From Euglena gracilis (taxonomy: Eukaryota; Euglenida; Euglenophyceae; Euglenales), in assembly GCA_039621445.1 (NCBI GenBank), contig CP154955.1, positions 54,007,341 to 54,071,340 of the forward strand: a stretch of DNA of 64,000 bases, given 5' to 3'. A model generated the notes under the pieces. The model saw only the letters and a program-made list of their open reading frames with translations. It was not told the origin of the DNA and made no database searches. Below are positions 10,180 to 20,318 of the stretch, in pieces. Both the position numbers and the translations under genes were made by a program. Within the stretch, counting starts at the first letter, position 1. Every line of letters begins with the position of its first letter.

Positions 10180-10915
10180 CCCCCCAAATAAGAAACCTTC
10201 CCCCCAAATAATACCCCCCCCAAATAAGAAACCTCCCCCCCAAATAATACCCCCCCCCCCAAATAATACCCCCCCAAATAATACCCCCCCCCTCGGGGTC
10301 CGACTTCGGCGACTGGGTTAATACCCCCCCCAATCTCGGGCCAAAGGCCCGGATTTTGACCTGAAAATGTAAGCAAAAATCACAATGCCTGACAACGAAT
10401 TACAAAAAAAATTGATTTTTCTGGATCATCTGACCTCCAAAAAATGGTAAATTTCATAAGAACGTACAAAAAATGACCCCAAAGGGGGTCAAAAGGAGCT
10501 ATTTTGGCTCCACGAGACTTCGAGAAAATTTCGAAAATTTTGGGGTGCTATTACCCCCCCAAATAATACCCCCCCCCCTCGGGCCGGGACTTCGGGCGAA
10601 AAAATAATACCCAGGGGGGTTAACCCCCCCCCCCATTTTCGGGATGACGACCCAAATTTTGGCTTGAAAATGTGGGGGAATCATAATTTCTGGCAATAAA
10701 TTATGAAAAAAATCGGTTTTTTCTGGATCATCTGGCCTCCAAAAATGCTAAATTTCATGAGAAAGTACAATAAATGACCCCCAAAGTGGTACCATTTTGG
10801 GTCCTATGGGACTTCGAAGAGAAAAAACGAAAATTTTGGAGCTATTGCCCCCCAAATAATGCCCCCCCCCCTCAGGCCGGGACTTCGGGCGAAAGAATAA
10901 AAACCTCCCCATTTA
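10180..10915. repeat. AAATAATACCCCCC repeats and a ~303-bp tandem duplication
   Basis: Bases 10185-10345 carry many CCAAATAATACCCCC units. The block 10387-10620 (CTGGATCATCTGACCTCCAA, GACTTCGGGCGAAA) recurs at 10690-10905 as a direct copy. It lies in the intron before Mad3 exon 5. Confidence 0.75.
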
Positions 10916-11135
10916 AGTGCAAGGGGGACGCACATTATTGGACCATAGTTTCGGGCCCTCAGTAGTGCCATTTATTCGGGCACGACCTGAAAGTGTATCA
11001 TTGAAAATTGGCTTTTTTGGGAGGGTGCGCACTTTTTTTGGACTTCACTTTCAGGCACTCGGGGGTGTGACACTTATTCGGGCAGTGCGCACCATTTGGA
11101 CACCGCACACTCAAATGGAGGGTTTTACCCGGGGG
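10905..11135 (+). repeat. Family Q repeat, copy 1
   Basis: Contains TTTATTCGGGCACGACC, GGGTGCGCACTTTTTTTGGA and GGGCAGTGCGCACCATTTGG. The same blocks occur in inverted order and orientation at 13315-13520, so Mad3 exons 5-7 lie between two inverted copies. Confidence 0.7.
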
Positions 11136-11909
11136 GGGTGTTATTTGGGAGGGGGTATCAGTACTAAAAATGGACCTTTGGCATAATGGGCAGTTTTTCG
11201 GTTCGATTTTTTGGCACCCGACCCCGGGTTGGGCCTGGTTCCAGCCAGGGGATCACCCATGGGGGGGGGGAGTGGGGGGCCAGCCAGCAGCCTTTTGTGG
11301 CCTCTGACATTTTTAGCCTCTCAAGCTGGACCTTGAGCAACGCCCTGGTTCCACCTTGTTTGGCCGCTTGGGGCTGTCCCCTCGGCCTGCTCCCTCTGCC
11401 CTGCTGCTGCCCTTCCAGCCCTTCGCTTGCCAGTCCGATGCTACTTCGGTGCGCCTCCTGTGCCTTTTGTGTCGCTGTGAAGGGCGTGAGTCGCTTGCAT
11501 GGCAGCTGGCGTCCGCCCAGATCGTTGGTGCTTTGGGCTTGGCAGGCGTGTCATGTGTGGAGGGAGACCCCTCCACACATGAGACGCCTGCCAAGCCCTC
11601 CTCGCTGCCAGGGGGCAGGGGCTCCAGAATGGTCCGTAAGGGACAGGCTTTCTGCCCTTTTGATCTTTTCTGAAGGACAGGTGACCTGTGAGTTGATTTG
11701 GGCCAGTTCCGGGAAAGAGGTGGGGGGGGGGAAAATTGCAAAACCCTTGTGGGCAGCGGAACACTCTGTCCCACCCACTCTGGTCCCCTGTCGTGCATTG
11801 CAAAATGTCATTATTCCCCCTCCCCCCTGTGGATGGGGCTTCTGTAGATGCCAGGATGGGTTGGGATGGGTAGGTCATGCTGCTGTGCAAAGCTGCAGCG
11901 TGCGCGCAG
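11136..11909. other. Intron sequence, no exon recognised
   Basis: Long open frames exist on both strands (267 aa plus, 216 aa minus), but they run into the (AC)n tract and show no domain. A repeated block, GGCAGGCGTGTCATGTGTGG / CCTCCACACATGAGACGCCTGCC, forms an inverted repeat at about 11539-11592. Confidence 0.4.
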
Positions 11910-11931
11910 GCACACACACACCACACACACT

Positions 11932-11968
<37 letters not shown>

Positions 11969-12090
11969 ACACACACACACACACACTGACACACACACAC
12001 ACACACACACTGACACACACACACACACACACTGACACACACACACACACACACACACTGACACACACACACACACACACACACACACCA
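11910..12090. repeat. (AC)n compound microsatellite
   Basis: (CA)n runs interrupted at intervals by CTGACA, giving a higher-order periodicity. Confidence 0.9.
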
Positions 12091-12175
12091 CACGTGCTCA
12101 CACACAGCACATATATTTGCCACACACAAGCAAACACAACACCCACATGCGTTGGAAATCCTTGCCCCAATACAG

Positions 12176-12284
12176 CGTCTCAAGCGGCCAGCGCTCCACA
12201 TCTACGAGGACGTTCCGCCGCGCCCCGCGGAGCCCGCTTTCAGCTGGCCCCCGCTGGCAGCCAGCACAGACGTTCTGAACCCTG
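12176..12284 (+). CDS. MAD3: Mad3/BubR1-like exon 5 with first ABBA motif
   Basis: Acceptor CCAATACAG; phase 0. The frame reads RLKRPALHIYEDVPP, then RPAEPAFSWPPLAAS. LHIYED fits the ABBA consensus (hydrophobic-x-I/L/V-F/Y-x-D/E), by which BubR1/Mad3 proteins bind Cdc20. The donor is CCTG before GTGGGG, leaving one base. It is the first element of an ABBA-KEN-ABBA cassette completed by the next two exons. Because exon 4 ends in a basic GKAGWK stretch, the joined sequence places the motif after a Lys-rich linker, as in homologues. Confidence 0.72.
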
Positions 12285-12386
12285 GTGGGGTCTGAAGGCA
12301 GCCTGAGCTTGCAGTTGACAATGTGGTTTTCTTCAAGGTTTGGATGTGCCCGTCGTTCAACTAATTCGGCAACGGCCCGGGCGCAG

Positions 12387-12541
12387 TTTGCCGACATGCG
12401 CCGCACACGTTCGCAACCGTGGGACCAATGGTTACCTCCCGCACCCTGTCCCCCTGTCGTATGGCGGCCGAAATGATGTCTGTGGTGCCACTGCCTGAAT
12501 GCATCCGGCGGAAGGAGAACGTCCCGCCCACACTGAAGTGG
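12387..12541 (+). CDS. MAD3: Mad3/BubR1-like exon 6 with KEN box
   Basis: Reads CRMAAEMMSVVPLPEC, then IRRKENVPPTLKW. RRKENVPPTLKW matches the second KEN box of BubR1/Mad3 (K-E-N, then P and W a few residues on), which acts as a pseudosubstrate-type APC/C-Cdc20 inhibitor. The acceptor CCGGGCGCAG at 12386 gives the two bases needed after exon 5. That makes the preceding intron about 102 nt, with an uncertain 5' boundary. The donor is probably TGG before GTTAATAC (phase 0), but reading on to ACG before GTGCGC at 12553 is also possible. Confidence 0.68.
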
Positions 12542-13067
12542 GTTAATACCACGGTGCGCATCCGTGACTTGTGTTGTTTTGATGGGGTTTCCGGGTTCAA
12601 TGTGTGCCTTTTGTTAAGTGGAACCCTCCCCCCTGAGGAGGGTTCCTCCAGCACTTGCAACTGAAGAAGTCAGGGTCCATATTCTGACCAAAATTGCTTT
12701 TCAGGAACCAGTCAGACGTCACAAAAAACTGAGCATTTTAGGAATGCTTCTGTGGCACTTTTCCAAATAGAAGCCCATGAAGCTTTGGTGAAATTTCAAG
12801 GGGGTTTTGTCACATACATGCAAGATTTCGTTAGGGTTTCTCCCCTTTGCCCTTTGAGGGGGACCGTTTGGACACTTTTTTTTCTCTGAGACCAAACTTT
12901 TCGTCGATCCATATTTCATTTTGCGTATTTGCACATGCATATCCAATTGCACATGCAAATCATTTTTTGTTTCATATGGACACCCTAACTATGTATAATG
13001 ATAATATATACGCCAATGATATTTGTTTTTCCGTGTTCTAACGACCCGTTTTTTTTCCAGGGTGCAG
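12542..13067 (+). other. Intron of the Mad3-like gene
   Basis: Ends in a long pyrimidine tract (TTTTTTTTCCAG at 13060), followed by a second AG at 13067. The latter keeps the phase. No repeat family was recognised inside. Confidence 0.5.
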
Positions 13068-13183
13068 ATGTTGCGTCCCCCCCCTCCCCTGCGTCAGTTG
13101 CCGAGCGCCGCCCCAGCTCCGCACTGCAAGGTCCGCAAGCTTGACATCTGGGTGGACCCGGACTCCCCCTCCTCCGCGGCCCC
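13068..13183 (+). CDS. MAD3: Mad3/BubR1-like exon 7 with second ABBA motif
   Basis: The frame reads MLRPPPLPRQLPSAAPAP, then CKVRKLDIWVDPDSPS. LDIWVD resembles an ABBA motif with Trp in place of Phe/Tyr. It lies after the KEN box, completing the ABBA-KEN-ABBA order typical of BubR1/MadBub proteins. It starts in phase 0 after exon 6. The donor CCCC before GTATGCGTGA is strong and leaves phase 2. If the AG at 13060 were used instead, the phase would not match exon 6. Confidence 0.72.
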
Positions 13184-13309
13184 GTATGCGTGACTGCTGT
13201 CGCCGCTGCTCTGGTTGCAGCATTTGGGCAGACGTTGGTCAAGCAGGAGCTCCATACTCGTGGAGTCACAGGCGACCCCCCAGGGGTTTCTCTGGGAATA
13301 AGCCCACCT

Positions 13310-13520
13310 CAACCCCCCATGTAAGTGCGCGGTGTCCAAATGGTGCGCAGTGCCCGAATAATAGTCACCCCCCCCCCCGAGGACCCGAAAGTGAAGTCGA
13401 AAAAAAGTGCGCACCCCTCCAAAAGCCACTTTCGGGCAGTGCCCAAACAAGTGTCACACCCCCGAGGGTCCGAAACTTTGGTCGAATAATGTTCTCACCC
13501 CGTGCGCTTAAATGGGGGGG
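13310..13520 (-). repeat. Family Q repeat, copy 2 (inverted)
   Basis: Reverse-oriented copy of 10905-11135, sharing CAAATGGTGCGCA, AAAAAAAGTGCGCACCC and GGGTCCGAAA blocks. It lies in the intron after Mad3 exon 7. Confidence 0.7.
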
Positions 13521-13743
13521 TTCACCCATCCAGTTTTTCATTTCTAAATCCCACCCGCAACCCACCCATCCACCCACCCAACCCTACCCCCCAAATCGGC
13601 CGAAAAGTTTACGCCACAATTTTATTGAATTTTATTGCAAGTGGATGCCAGCCACTGTTGATGGTGTGTGCTCTGCTCCCTTCCAGCCTTGCGCTTGTTT
13701 TGCGCACTTGCCAGTGTTGCTGTCGCTCCCTTTCACGTTGCAG

Positions 13744-13797
13744 GCCTCCTGCCTCCAGCCCCCTCAGCCCTCTGGCGGCTCAACAGGCCCCTCCAGC
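13744..13797 (+). CDS. MAD3: Possible Mad3-like exon 8 (Pro/Ser-rich)
   Basis: After the acceptor CTTTCACGTTGCAG, the frame reads PPASSPLSPLAAQQAPPA, joins exon 7 in phase and ends at a GTGTATGTTG donor. Low complexity, so support is only from splice sites and phase. Downstream exons (FEELRA-type motif or kinase-like domain) were not found, so the end of the gene is undefined. Confidence 0.35.
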
Positions 13798-13799
13798 GT

Positions 13800-14390
13800 G
13801 TATGTTGTTACACGGCACACACATGTCTCATACACAGATGCCATATGGGTGTTCTTGGATGCAGAAAGAGGAAAAATGAACCCAACAAGTGCTGTTTTGT
13901 TTGTTTGTTTTCTGTGAATGAAATCCCTCTGGGAATTCCTTTTTTTGCCAAGTTTTGTTGCACACTTTTAGTTTGGCTATACTTTTTCTTGACCTGCCGG
14001 GAGAAACCCCTGTGTTATCAGCTAAACAACTTCCGAAGAATGACTCCAAGTCAAGAATGAACAACTGAGAACAATTGAGAACAAAGCCGATGAAATCATG
14101 GTGTCCAGTGGAATGGTTGCAGATTGAAGCACGGATGCATTCCAGATGTACCCAACTGCATATTTTTGTCCTACAGGGTGGGTGGGGATGTAAACAAAGC
14201 CAATTAGGAAATGCAAGTTTCTCTGTTCCGAGGAATGGGGGCAAATGACACCTTTTTCTGGAAATACATTTCATTTTTGAACATGATTCTAGAATGTAAA
14301 ATGTTTCCCTTCAAGCATTGAGGACTTGGACACATCTTGGCATTCTAACAAAGGTTCAAAGAATGTATCTCTTCTGGAATATTGCTACCC
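13800..14390. other. No feature recognised
   Basis: Unique-looking AT-rich sequence with short frames only. It may be intron or intergenic. Confidence 0.35.
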
Positions 14391-14625
14391 CCCCTTTGCC
14401 CACCGACCATCCCTGAAAACCACCCCTCAGTCATGGTTGCAGGTAAGGGGGCGCGTACGACCACCCTCCCTGTCAGGGGTTGTAGGTGGCTTTGAAAATT
14501 GGGTTGTTTTTGGCACCTAGTCATACGACCCCCCCCCCTGGTCGGACGATGTACGACTTGGGGGACGTGTACGACCACCACCCCCCGGTCGGGGGTTGTA
14601 GGAACCTGTGCAAAGGGGGGGGGTA
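14390..14625. repeat. Family T repeat (GGTCGGGGGTTGTAGG)
   Basis: Contains GTCAGGGGTTGTAGGTGG, AAAATTGGGTTGTTTTTGGC and CCGGTCGGGGGTTGTAGG. Related copies lie at 31560-31870 (inverted), 37860-37960 and 42050-42200. No gene. Confidence 0.6.
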
Positions 14626-15014
14626 CTTGAAAATGGTTGAAAGCAAGTGGTTGACGGCCTGCAGCGTTCTGCAGTTGCGGGGTGCCACGCAATGCCACAC
14701 AGTGCATGCAGTGCAGTGCCACATAGTTTCGGGACTCCGACGTGGACATTCTCTGGGGTTCACCTTTTGAGGAGCCAACCTTTTCCCCTTTTGTGCAGGA
14801 CTTGTATCGCTGCTTCCCCCTCACCGCGACGTCCGGCATCTTACCCTTGACCAGGAATTTTTTGGGGGTTGGCTTGTGTTAGATCTCCTGGGTTGACAGG
14901 AATTGTTAAAAAAAAAGTCGGGGTTGTACTCGTTGCGGGACTGAAATGAAAAATTTTTTTAAGGGAAGTTCATTTTGTGGCAGAATACTGAAATGGGGGG
15001 GACATTAAGCAGGG

Positions 15015-15290
15015 GGGGGGAATGCGTTTCGCATTTTTTCGCATTTTTGCGCATTTTTTTGCGCATTTTTGTCAATTTTTCAAAAATGCGCGTTTTTGCA
15101 CATTTTTGCGCATTTTTTGCGCATTTTTTGCAATTTCCCCCCATTTTTTGCACATTGTCCATTTTTTTGCGCATTTTTTGCCCAATTTTGCACATTTTCA
15201 ATTTTTGCGCGTTTTTTGCGCAATTTTTTGCCCAATTTTGCACATTTTCAATTTTGCGCCTTTTTTTGCGCCTTTTTTCAGTAAACCCAA
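15015..15290. repeat. TTTTTTGCGCA minisatellite
   Basis: About twenty irregular GCGCATTTTTT / GCACATTTT units. A short block of the same type recurs at 15510-15560. Frames through it are Phe/Ala/His-rich artefacts. Confidence 0.8.
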
Positions 15291-15623
15291 AATTAAACCA
15301 AAATCACCAAAAAAAGCTGAAATGAAGGCATTTTGGCCAAAAAAAGTGCGAAAATGGGTTCGTTGGTTACAGAAATGGGTCAGTTGAACGTGGGCAAAAT
15401 TCGGTGAGCATGTGATTTGGGTGGAAAATGTGCAAAAAATGGCAAAATGTGCAAAATTGGGCAATGGAAATTTGTCTAAGTCCTTTTTCCCTTTGGAATG
15501 TCACAAACTTAGCGCATTTTTTGCGCATTTTTTTTGCGCATTTTTGCGCATTTTTTCCGAGGGCCATCGAGCGCATCCCCCCCCCCTGCATTAAGCATGC
15601 AAAGAAAAAACCTCAAGAAAGCT

Positions 15624-15759
15624 TACAAAAAGAAACGTTTCCCCTCCCCGATGTCAGTTGTTGCTTTTCTATTATCGTGGTGGTTCTTCAGGAAGGGGGT
15701 GCTGGTCATTGCCAGTGTGTGTGTGTGTGTGCGTGTTGTGTGTGCGCGCGCGTGCGTGC

Positions 15760-15800
<41 letters not shown>

Positions 15801-16449
15801 CGTGCGTGTGTGCAAAGTCCAACCAAATTGAGCTAGCAAATTGACCTGCCCAACACAAGATTGCCAAACAATTTGCCTGGCCCTGTCACAGGATCCTTCC
15901 TCTCCCTTCTGCCCCCTCCCTTCCCCTCCCTGCCTCTGGGTACCCACTCGCCTAGCATCGCCCGGCCCCCCAAATCTCCCCTTTGGGGTTGCCACTGCCA
16001 CAGGGGCCCACCAGTGTGTCTGCCCAATGGCACTGCAAAGAGCACGCTGAACGACGAACGGGGCCGAGATTGAGGCAATGCACCATTAGCGGGGTTCCAA
16101 GAGTGTTGTTTACTTGCAAGACCGCACATTGGATGTGGAAAGATGCTTGTGTGTGTGTGTGTGTGTTTTGAGTGTTTGATGTGGTGGGGGTGGGTGGGTG
16201 GGGGTGGGTGTGTGTGTGTATTTGTGTATCTGGTTCGGTCCCCTTCAAGTGTGCCGGCTGAACCATGTTTGGAGCTGAAGAGATGAATTGGAAGTGAACA
16301 CTCACCTTTGGTAACAAAAAGAAACGTTTCCCCTCCCCGATGTCAGTTGTTGCTTTTCTATTATCGTGGTGGTTCTTCAGGAAGGGGGTGCTGGTCATTG
16401 CCAGTGTGTGTGTGTGTGTGCGTGTTGTGTGTGCGCGCGCGTGCGTGCA

Positions 16450-16482
<33 letters not shown>

Positions 16483-16992
16483 GTGCGTGCGTGTGTGCAA
16501 AGTCCAACCAAATTGAGCTAGCAAATTGACCTGCCCAACACAAGATTGTCAAACAATTTGCCTGGCCCTGTCACATCCTTCCTCTCCCTTCTGCCCCCTC
16601 CCCTTCCCCTCCCCTGCCTCTGTCCCACTCGCCCCGGCCCAAATCTCCCTTGGTTGCCCTGCCACAGGGCCCACCAGTGGGTCTGCCCACTGCACTGCAA
16701 AGAGCACGCTGAACGACGAACGGGGCCGAGATTGCTTCCCTTTGCAATGCACCATTAGCTGGGTCCAAGATGTGTACCTTGCAAGACCGCACACGTTGGC
16801 TTTTCCCGCCTGTATCTGTGTGCTGTGTGTGTGTGTGTGCTGTGCTGTGTGTGTGTGTGTGTGTTTGAGTGTTTGAGTGGGTGGGTGGGTGGGTGGGTGT
16901 GTGTGTGTGTGTATTTGTGTATCTGTTCGTCCATTCAAGTGTGCCGGCTGAACCATGGTGGAGATGGAGGAGATGAATGGGAAGTGGAACAA
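15624..16992. repeat. Tandem segmental duplication, ~689-bp period
   Basis: Copy A starts at 15624 and copy B at 16312. Both begin ACAAAAAGAAACGTTTCCCC and run through a (GT)n tract, CAAAGTCCAACCAAATTGAG, GAACGACGAACGGGGCCGAG, a second (GT)n tract and GTGCCGGCTGAACCATG. They differ by small indels and GT-tract lengths. No protein domain was recognised on either strand. Confidence 0.9.
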
Positions 16993-17039
16993 CTCACCTT
17001 GGAACAACATAGCCCTGTGTTGTAAACCATTTGTGTGCA

Positions 17040-17770
17040 ACATACAGGGTAGACAAAATTACGGTAGGCGAAAATCACGGGTGAAAAATTACGGTAAATT
17101 TTTTTTGTTAAAATTCCGTATTCGACCACTTGTTAAAAATTTTTCGCCATGGTGAAGTTGTGTTGCCCATGCTTTTCATTGAGAAAATTGAATGAATTTT
17201 GGCTATTTTCCCTCAAAATTGGCACCAAGGGTCAACATTTGCCAACATTTGTCCAAATCTTGTCATTTTCGGGCATTCTAGGCCATTTGCCAACCAATTG
17301 TTGTCATTTTGGGCCGAGGCTTCACAAAAGCGGGTGTGGGATTTGGGCCCAGGCTTCACAAAAGCGGGTGTGGGAAGCTGACACTGGTCAAAAATTATAT
17401 AAAAAAGTATGGCAAAATTTGGGCATTTTACCAGAATATTTGTCCACCGTATTTTTTGTCCATCCTGTATGGATATCCAGTCATACACCCACATATTTTG
17501 AATACACACATGGAATTTATGCCTGCATGAATCCCTGAATAATAGTCCCCCAGTTTCGTTATTTTGGATCCCAAAGTTGGGGGAAGTGTTGTTCTGAGGG
17601 TGGGGGATGTTTTATTTGTTCATTGTTTTATTTGTTTATTTGTTATTTTTGTTATTTTTGTTATTTTTTTTGTTATTTTTGTTATTTGTTTGTTTGTTTG
17701 TTATTTGTTTGTTTGTTTGTTGTTTGTTCATTTATTTGCATGTTCATTCTTATTTATAATTAATGATTAA
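17040..17770. other. AT-rich sequence with short repeats
   Basis: GAGGCTTCACAAAAGCGGGT is repeated at about 17314 and 17348. Bases 17615-17760 are a TTTG/TTATTTTTG simple repeat. No gene. Confidence 0.6.
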
Positions 17771-18117
17771 TATTATTATTTTGATTTGTACAAAAATGAC
17801 TCAAAAGTTGGCAAGAAGACCTTTTATGGGTTCCTGCAGACCCCCACTTGTTTACGAATTCAGGCAGCCAATTCATCCTTTTTGTTTTGTTTTTGTTTTG
17901 CGGGCTTAGTTTCATCGATGCTCTTTCGGCACATCTTCACCAGGACTATGTGGCAAGGTGGGTTTGTTGTCCGGGTAACTGAAGTCTTCCCCGGGGTGCA
18001 TTAACTTGGATTCGTTCAGATACAAAAAAAATCTCTATGTACTGTCCCATACCATATGTGTGCACGTTACACACGCCCTGCCGGGATGCCACTCTCGGTT
18101 GTCCTTCTCTTCCCCAT

Positions 18118-18123
18118 GGGGGG

Positions 18124-18157
<34 letters not shown>

Positions 18158-18277
18158 TTTTTTTTTTTTTTTTTTGAGTTTGACTTTATTGGGTTTGTGG
18201 TTTTTTTTTTTTTTTTTTTTTTTTTAGTATGTTTTTTTTTGTTTTTTTTTTTTTTTTTGGGTTTGTTTTTGTGTTTT

Positions 18278-18313
<36 letters not shown>

Positions 18314-18415
18314 GGGGGGGTGGGGGTTTTTTTTTTTTTTTTTTCTTTTTGGGTCCCTCTGGGTGGGGGGGGGGGGGGGGGGTGCCCCGGGTGCGGGGGG
18401 TTTTCGGGGGGGGGT
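18118..18415. repeat. Poly-T / poly-G homopolymer block
   Basis: Alternating T runs and G runs, each often above 15 bases, continuing to GGGTGCGGGGGG. It may include sequencing or assembly error. All frames here are poly-Phe, poly-Gly or poly-Lys artefacts. Confidence 0.85.
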
Positions 18416-18449
18416 CGGTTGGGAACCACCCTATCCTCCGCCCCCCTCC

Positions 18450-18959
18450 TCTCCTCCTTCCCTCCGCGGCCCGCCGCGGCCGCCCCGCCACATGCGCAGG
18501 CCTCTTTTTAAGGAAGTGCGCACCCCCGGGGGAGGGGTGTGTGCTATGGACAGGCAGGGGGGTTGGGCACTGTCGACCCCCCCGGGGGGTTAGTTTTTTG
18601 GGGTGGGCAGTGCTACAGCACCCCCCCCCCCCCGGCGCCAGAGGCGCCGGGGCCCGAAAATGGCCATTTTCGAGGGATATTTGCCCGGGTTGGCCGGCAC
18701 CGGGGTCCAAAACCGACCCCCCGGGGAGCTGTGCCTGCTGCAGGCAGGCACCCCAGAGGACAAGGCACCCCCCCCTGGGTTGGTAAACAGAAGCCTGCAC
18801 ATGCGCCCGGCGGAGAGCGAGCTGAACGCGGACATCGTGACGGAGTTCTATGAAGCACTCCTGGATCTCGAGGCCAGGCACCCCAAGGCTCACCCTGGAG
18901 GGGATCAAATGACGTCAGAAAGCAACTCTGCACCTATCCATGGAGTCAACCCCGCTTGA
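18450..18959 (+). CDS. Exon-like frame split by a Family 1 element, function unknown
   Basis: With the element at 18497-18797 and one target copy removed, the frame reads RPPRHMRPAESELNADIVTE, then FYEALLDLEARHPKAHPGG, up to TGA at 18957. The ATG lies in the CACATGCG target sequence, in a good initiation context (GCCACATGC), so it could be a start codon. An AAG before GTGAGG donor follows at 18964, but in another frame. I recognise no family. Acidic, helix-prone composition and GC-rich codons support a real exon. Confidence 0.4.
18497..18797. mobile_element. Family 1 TIR element (long subtype)
   Basis: Ends CAGGCCTCTTTTTAAG and GTAAACAGAAGCCTG, with a perfect 8-bp target duplication CACATGCG (18489-18496 and 18798-18805). 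The interior shares AAAATGGCCAT(T/G)TTCG and the GGCAC(C)CC blocks with the inverted copy at 44033-44356. A related fragment lies at 26370-26470. Confidence 0.85.
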
Positions 18960-19154
18960 CAAGGTGAGGCCACTCAACTCGCATGTGTTTGACACATACA
19001 TTTTTTATGGTGCTCAAGAGCTGGCCCAGACAGCCCAAACTTCGTTGGTGTTTCTGACACAAAAAGAAAATTGCTAAAAGTAATCAAACAAAGCAGAAAC
19101 AACAGCATCGAAAACAAGGTTGCCAACACTGAGTGATTGTGTGTGGTGTCGCAG

Positions 19155-19316
19155 GGTTTCCTGAGCCGACCTGCAGCATTGGCTTTTCAAAAAAAGAAAA
19201 GGCCCCCGCCCTCGCCCCAGCGACGTCGCCGTTGTCCGTACGTGTGTACGTCCCGGTTGCCCTCCGGCACGCCGTTGACAGCGTCGCCGACTATGGGCCC
19301 AGGCCGCGCTTGTGAC
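19155..19316 (+). CDS. Exon-like frame, function unknown
   Basis: After a TGTCGCAG acceptor at about 19155, one frame reads FPEPTCSIGFSKKEKAPA and then VRVYVPVALRHAVDSVADYG before TGA. The 3' half looks like protein; the 5' half is of low complexity. It could belong with the 18.5-kb frame, but no family was recognised. Confidence 0.25.
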
Positions 19317-19319
19317 CTT

Positions 19320-20310
19320 GCCCCCCAAGCACCCTACCACATCCTGAACTTCATGTTTTACGCCATTCAAATTTTCGACTTTTCAACTGTTTTCAACTGT
19401 GCATCTTTTTTCGTGATTTTTCAAGTGCTTGAAGGTGACTGGTTTGAAGAGCCAAACCATGATTGAGGGAAAGGTGAGGGGGCAGAATTTTGGCGACCGT
19501 GGCCAAGAGGCCGAAGGCAAAACTTTGGGGGCCAAATTTGCATGCCAGGAGGAGGGGGGCCAAGCGCCTGGGGAGGCCTCTGAAATGAGTGTGTGACCGC
19601 CCCCCCCCCCCAACTTGGCTGAGGCTAATATCAAACGGCGGCCTACATTTTAGGTCAGATTTGCATCAATCCAGCTGGGTGGGGCATGTGCTTCCCCCCA
19701 CGCTTGGCTTCACAAACTGAGACAGGGCCCACAAAAAAACTATTGAAAAAAGTTGCAATAAAATATGAAATTTTGTACACGAAAACACACAGACAGTAAG
19801 CTCCCCAAGAACTTGGCCCAGGACAGGATTGAATGTAAAACCAGGGCGAATTCGAGGGCCAACTTGACAACATTAAACCGCTGAAATGTATGATGAAATT
19901 CGGGCACATGTGCACATTTGGGCAATGGACAAAGACGGGCAAAAGATGGGGGGGTCAAGATTGCAAAATTCGGGGAATCCAAATTTGCATTCGTAATTGG
20001 GGGGATCACCACCCAAATGGTTAGGGCATAAATGTTCTCTGCAGGCAGTCCTCCCCCCTGGGAAAACGCAGGACACTTCAAGCAATCGTCTGCCCACGCC
20101 CCCCACATAGTGCAGGGTCTCCTTCTTCGGGGGCATTAACCGCCCGGGAAGGAAACACGAGGCGGGGCAAAAAGGAACCTGGGATGGAGAAGGGGAGTGG
20201 CAATGCAATTAACGTTGTTGGGAGCGAAGGGGTGGCAGGCAGTGCCCACTTTGCACTGCCCCAAAGTTTTGTGCGCCCAAACACAGGGGAAGCAAAAAAA
20301 AAACCCATCC
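19320..20310. other. Family V repeat fragments, no gene
   Basis: The block 19490-19600 (GGGCCAAATTTGCATGCCAGG, GGAGGGGGGCCAAGCGC) has relatives at 20860-21030 and 25590-25740. The remainder is AT-rich without recognised features. Confidence 0.45.
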
Positions 20311-20318
20311 ACGTAACC

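Noticed and set aside
11186-12306. Long open frames on both strands across the (AC)n tract
   Set aside because: Dinucleotide repeats keep frames open; translation is His-Thr or Val-Cys repeats without domain.
14799-14852. Possible Mad3 exon 9 after CCCTTTTGTGCAG
   Set aside because: Good acceptor and phase, but the frame (TCIAASPSPRRPASYP) is short, of low complexity, stops at once, and another frame (DLYRCFPLTATSG) is as good. Not enough to call.
18186-18908. 240-aa minus-strand frame
   Set aside because: Lys/Pro/Gly runs from homopolymers and transposon sequence.
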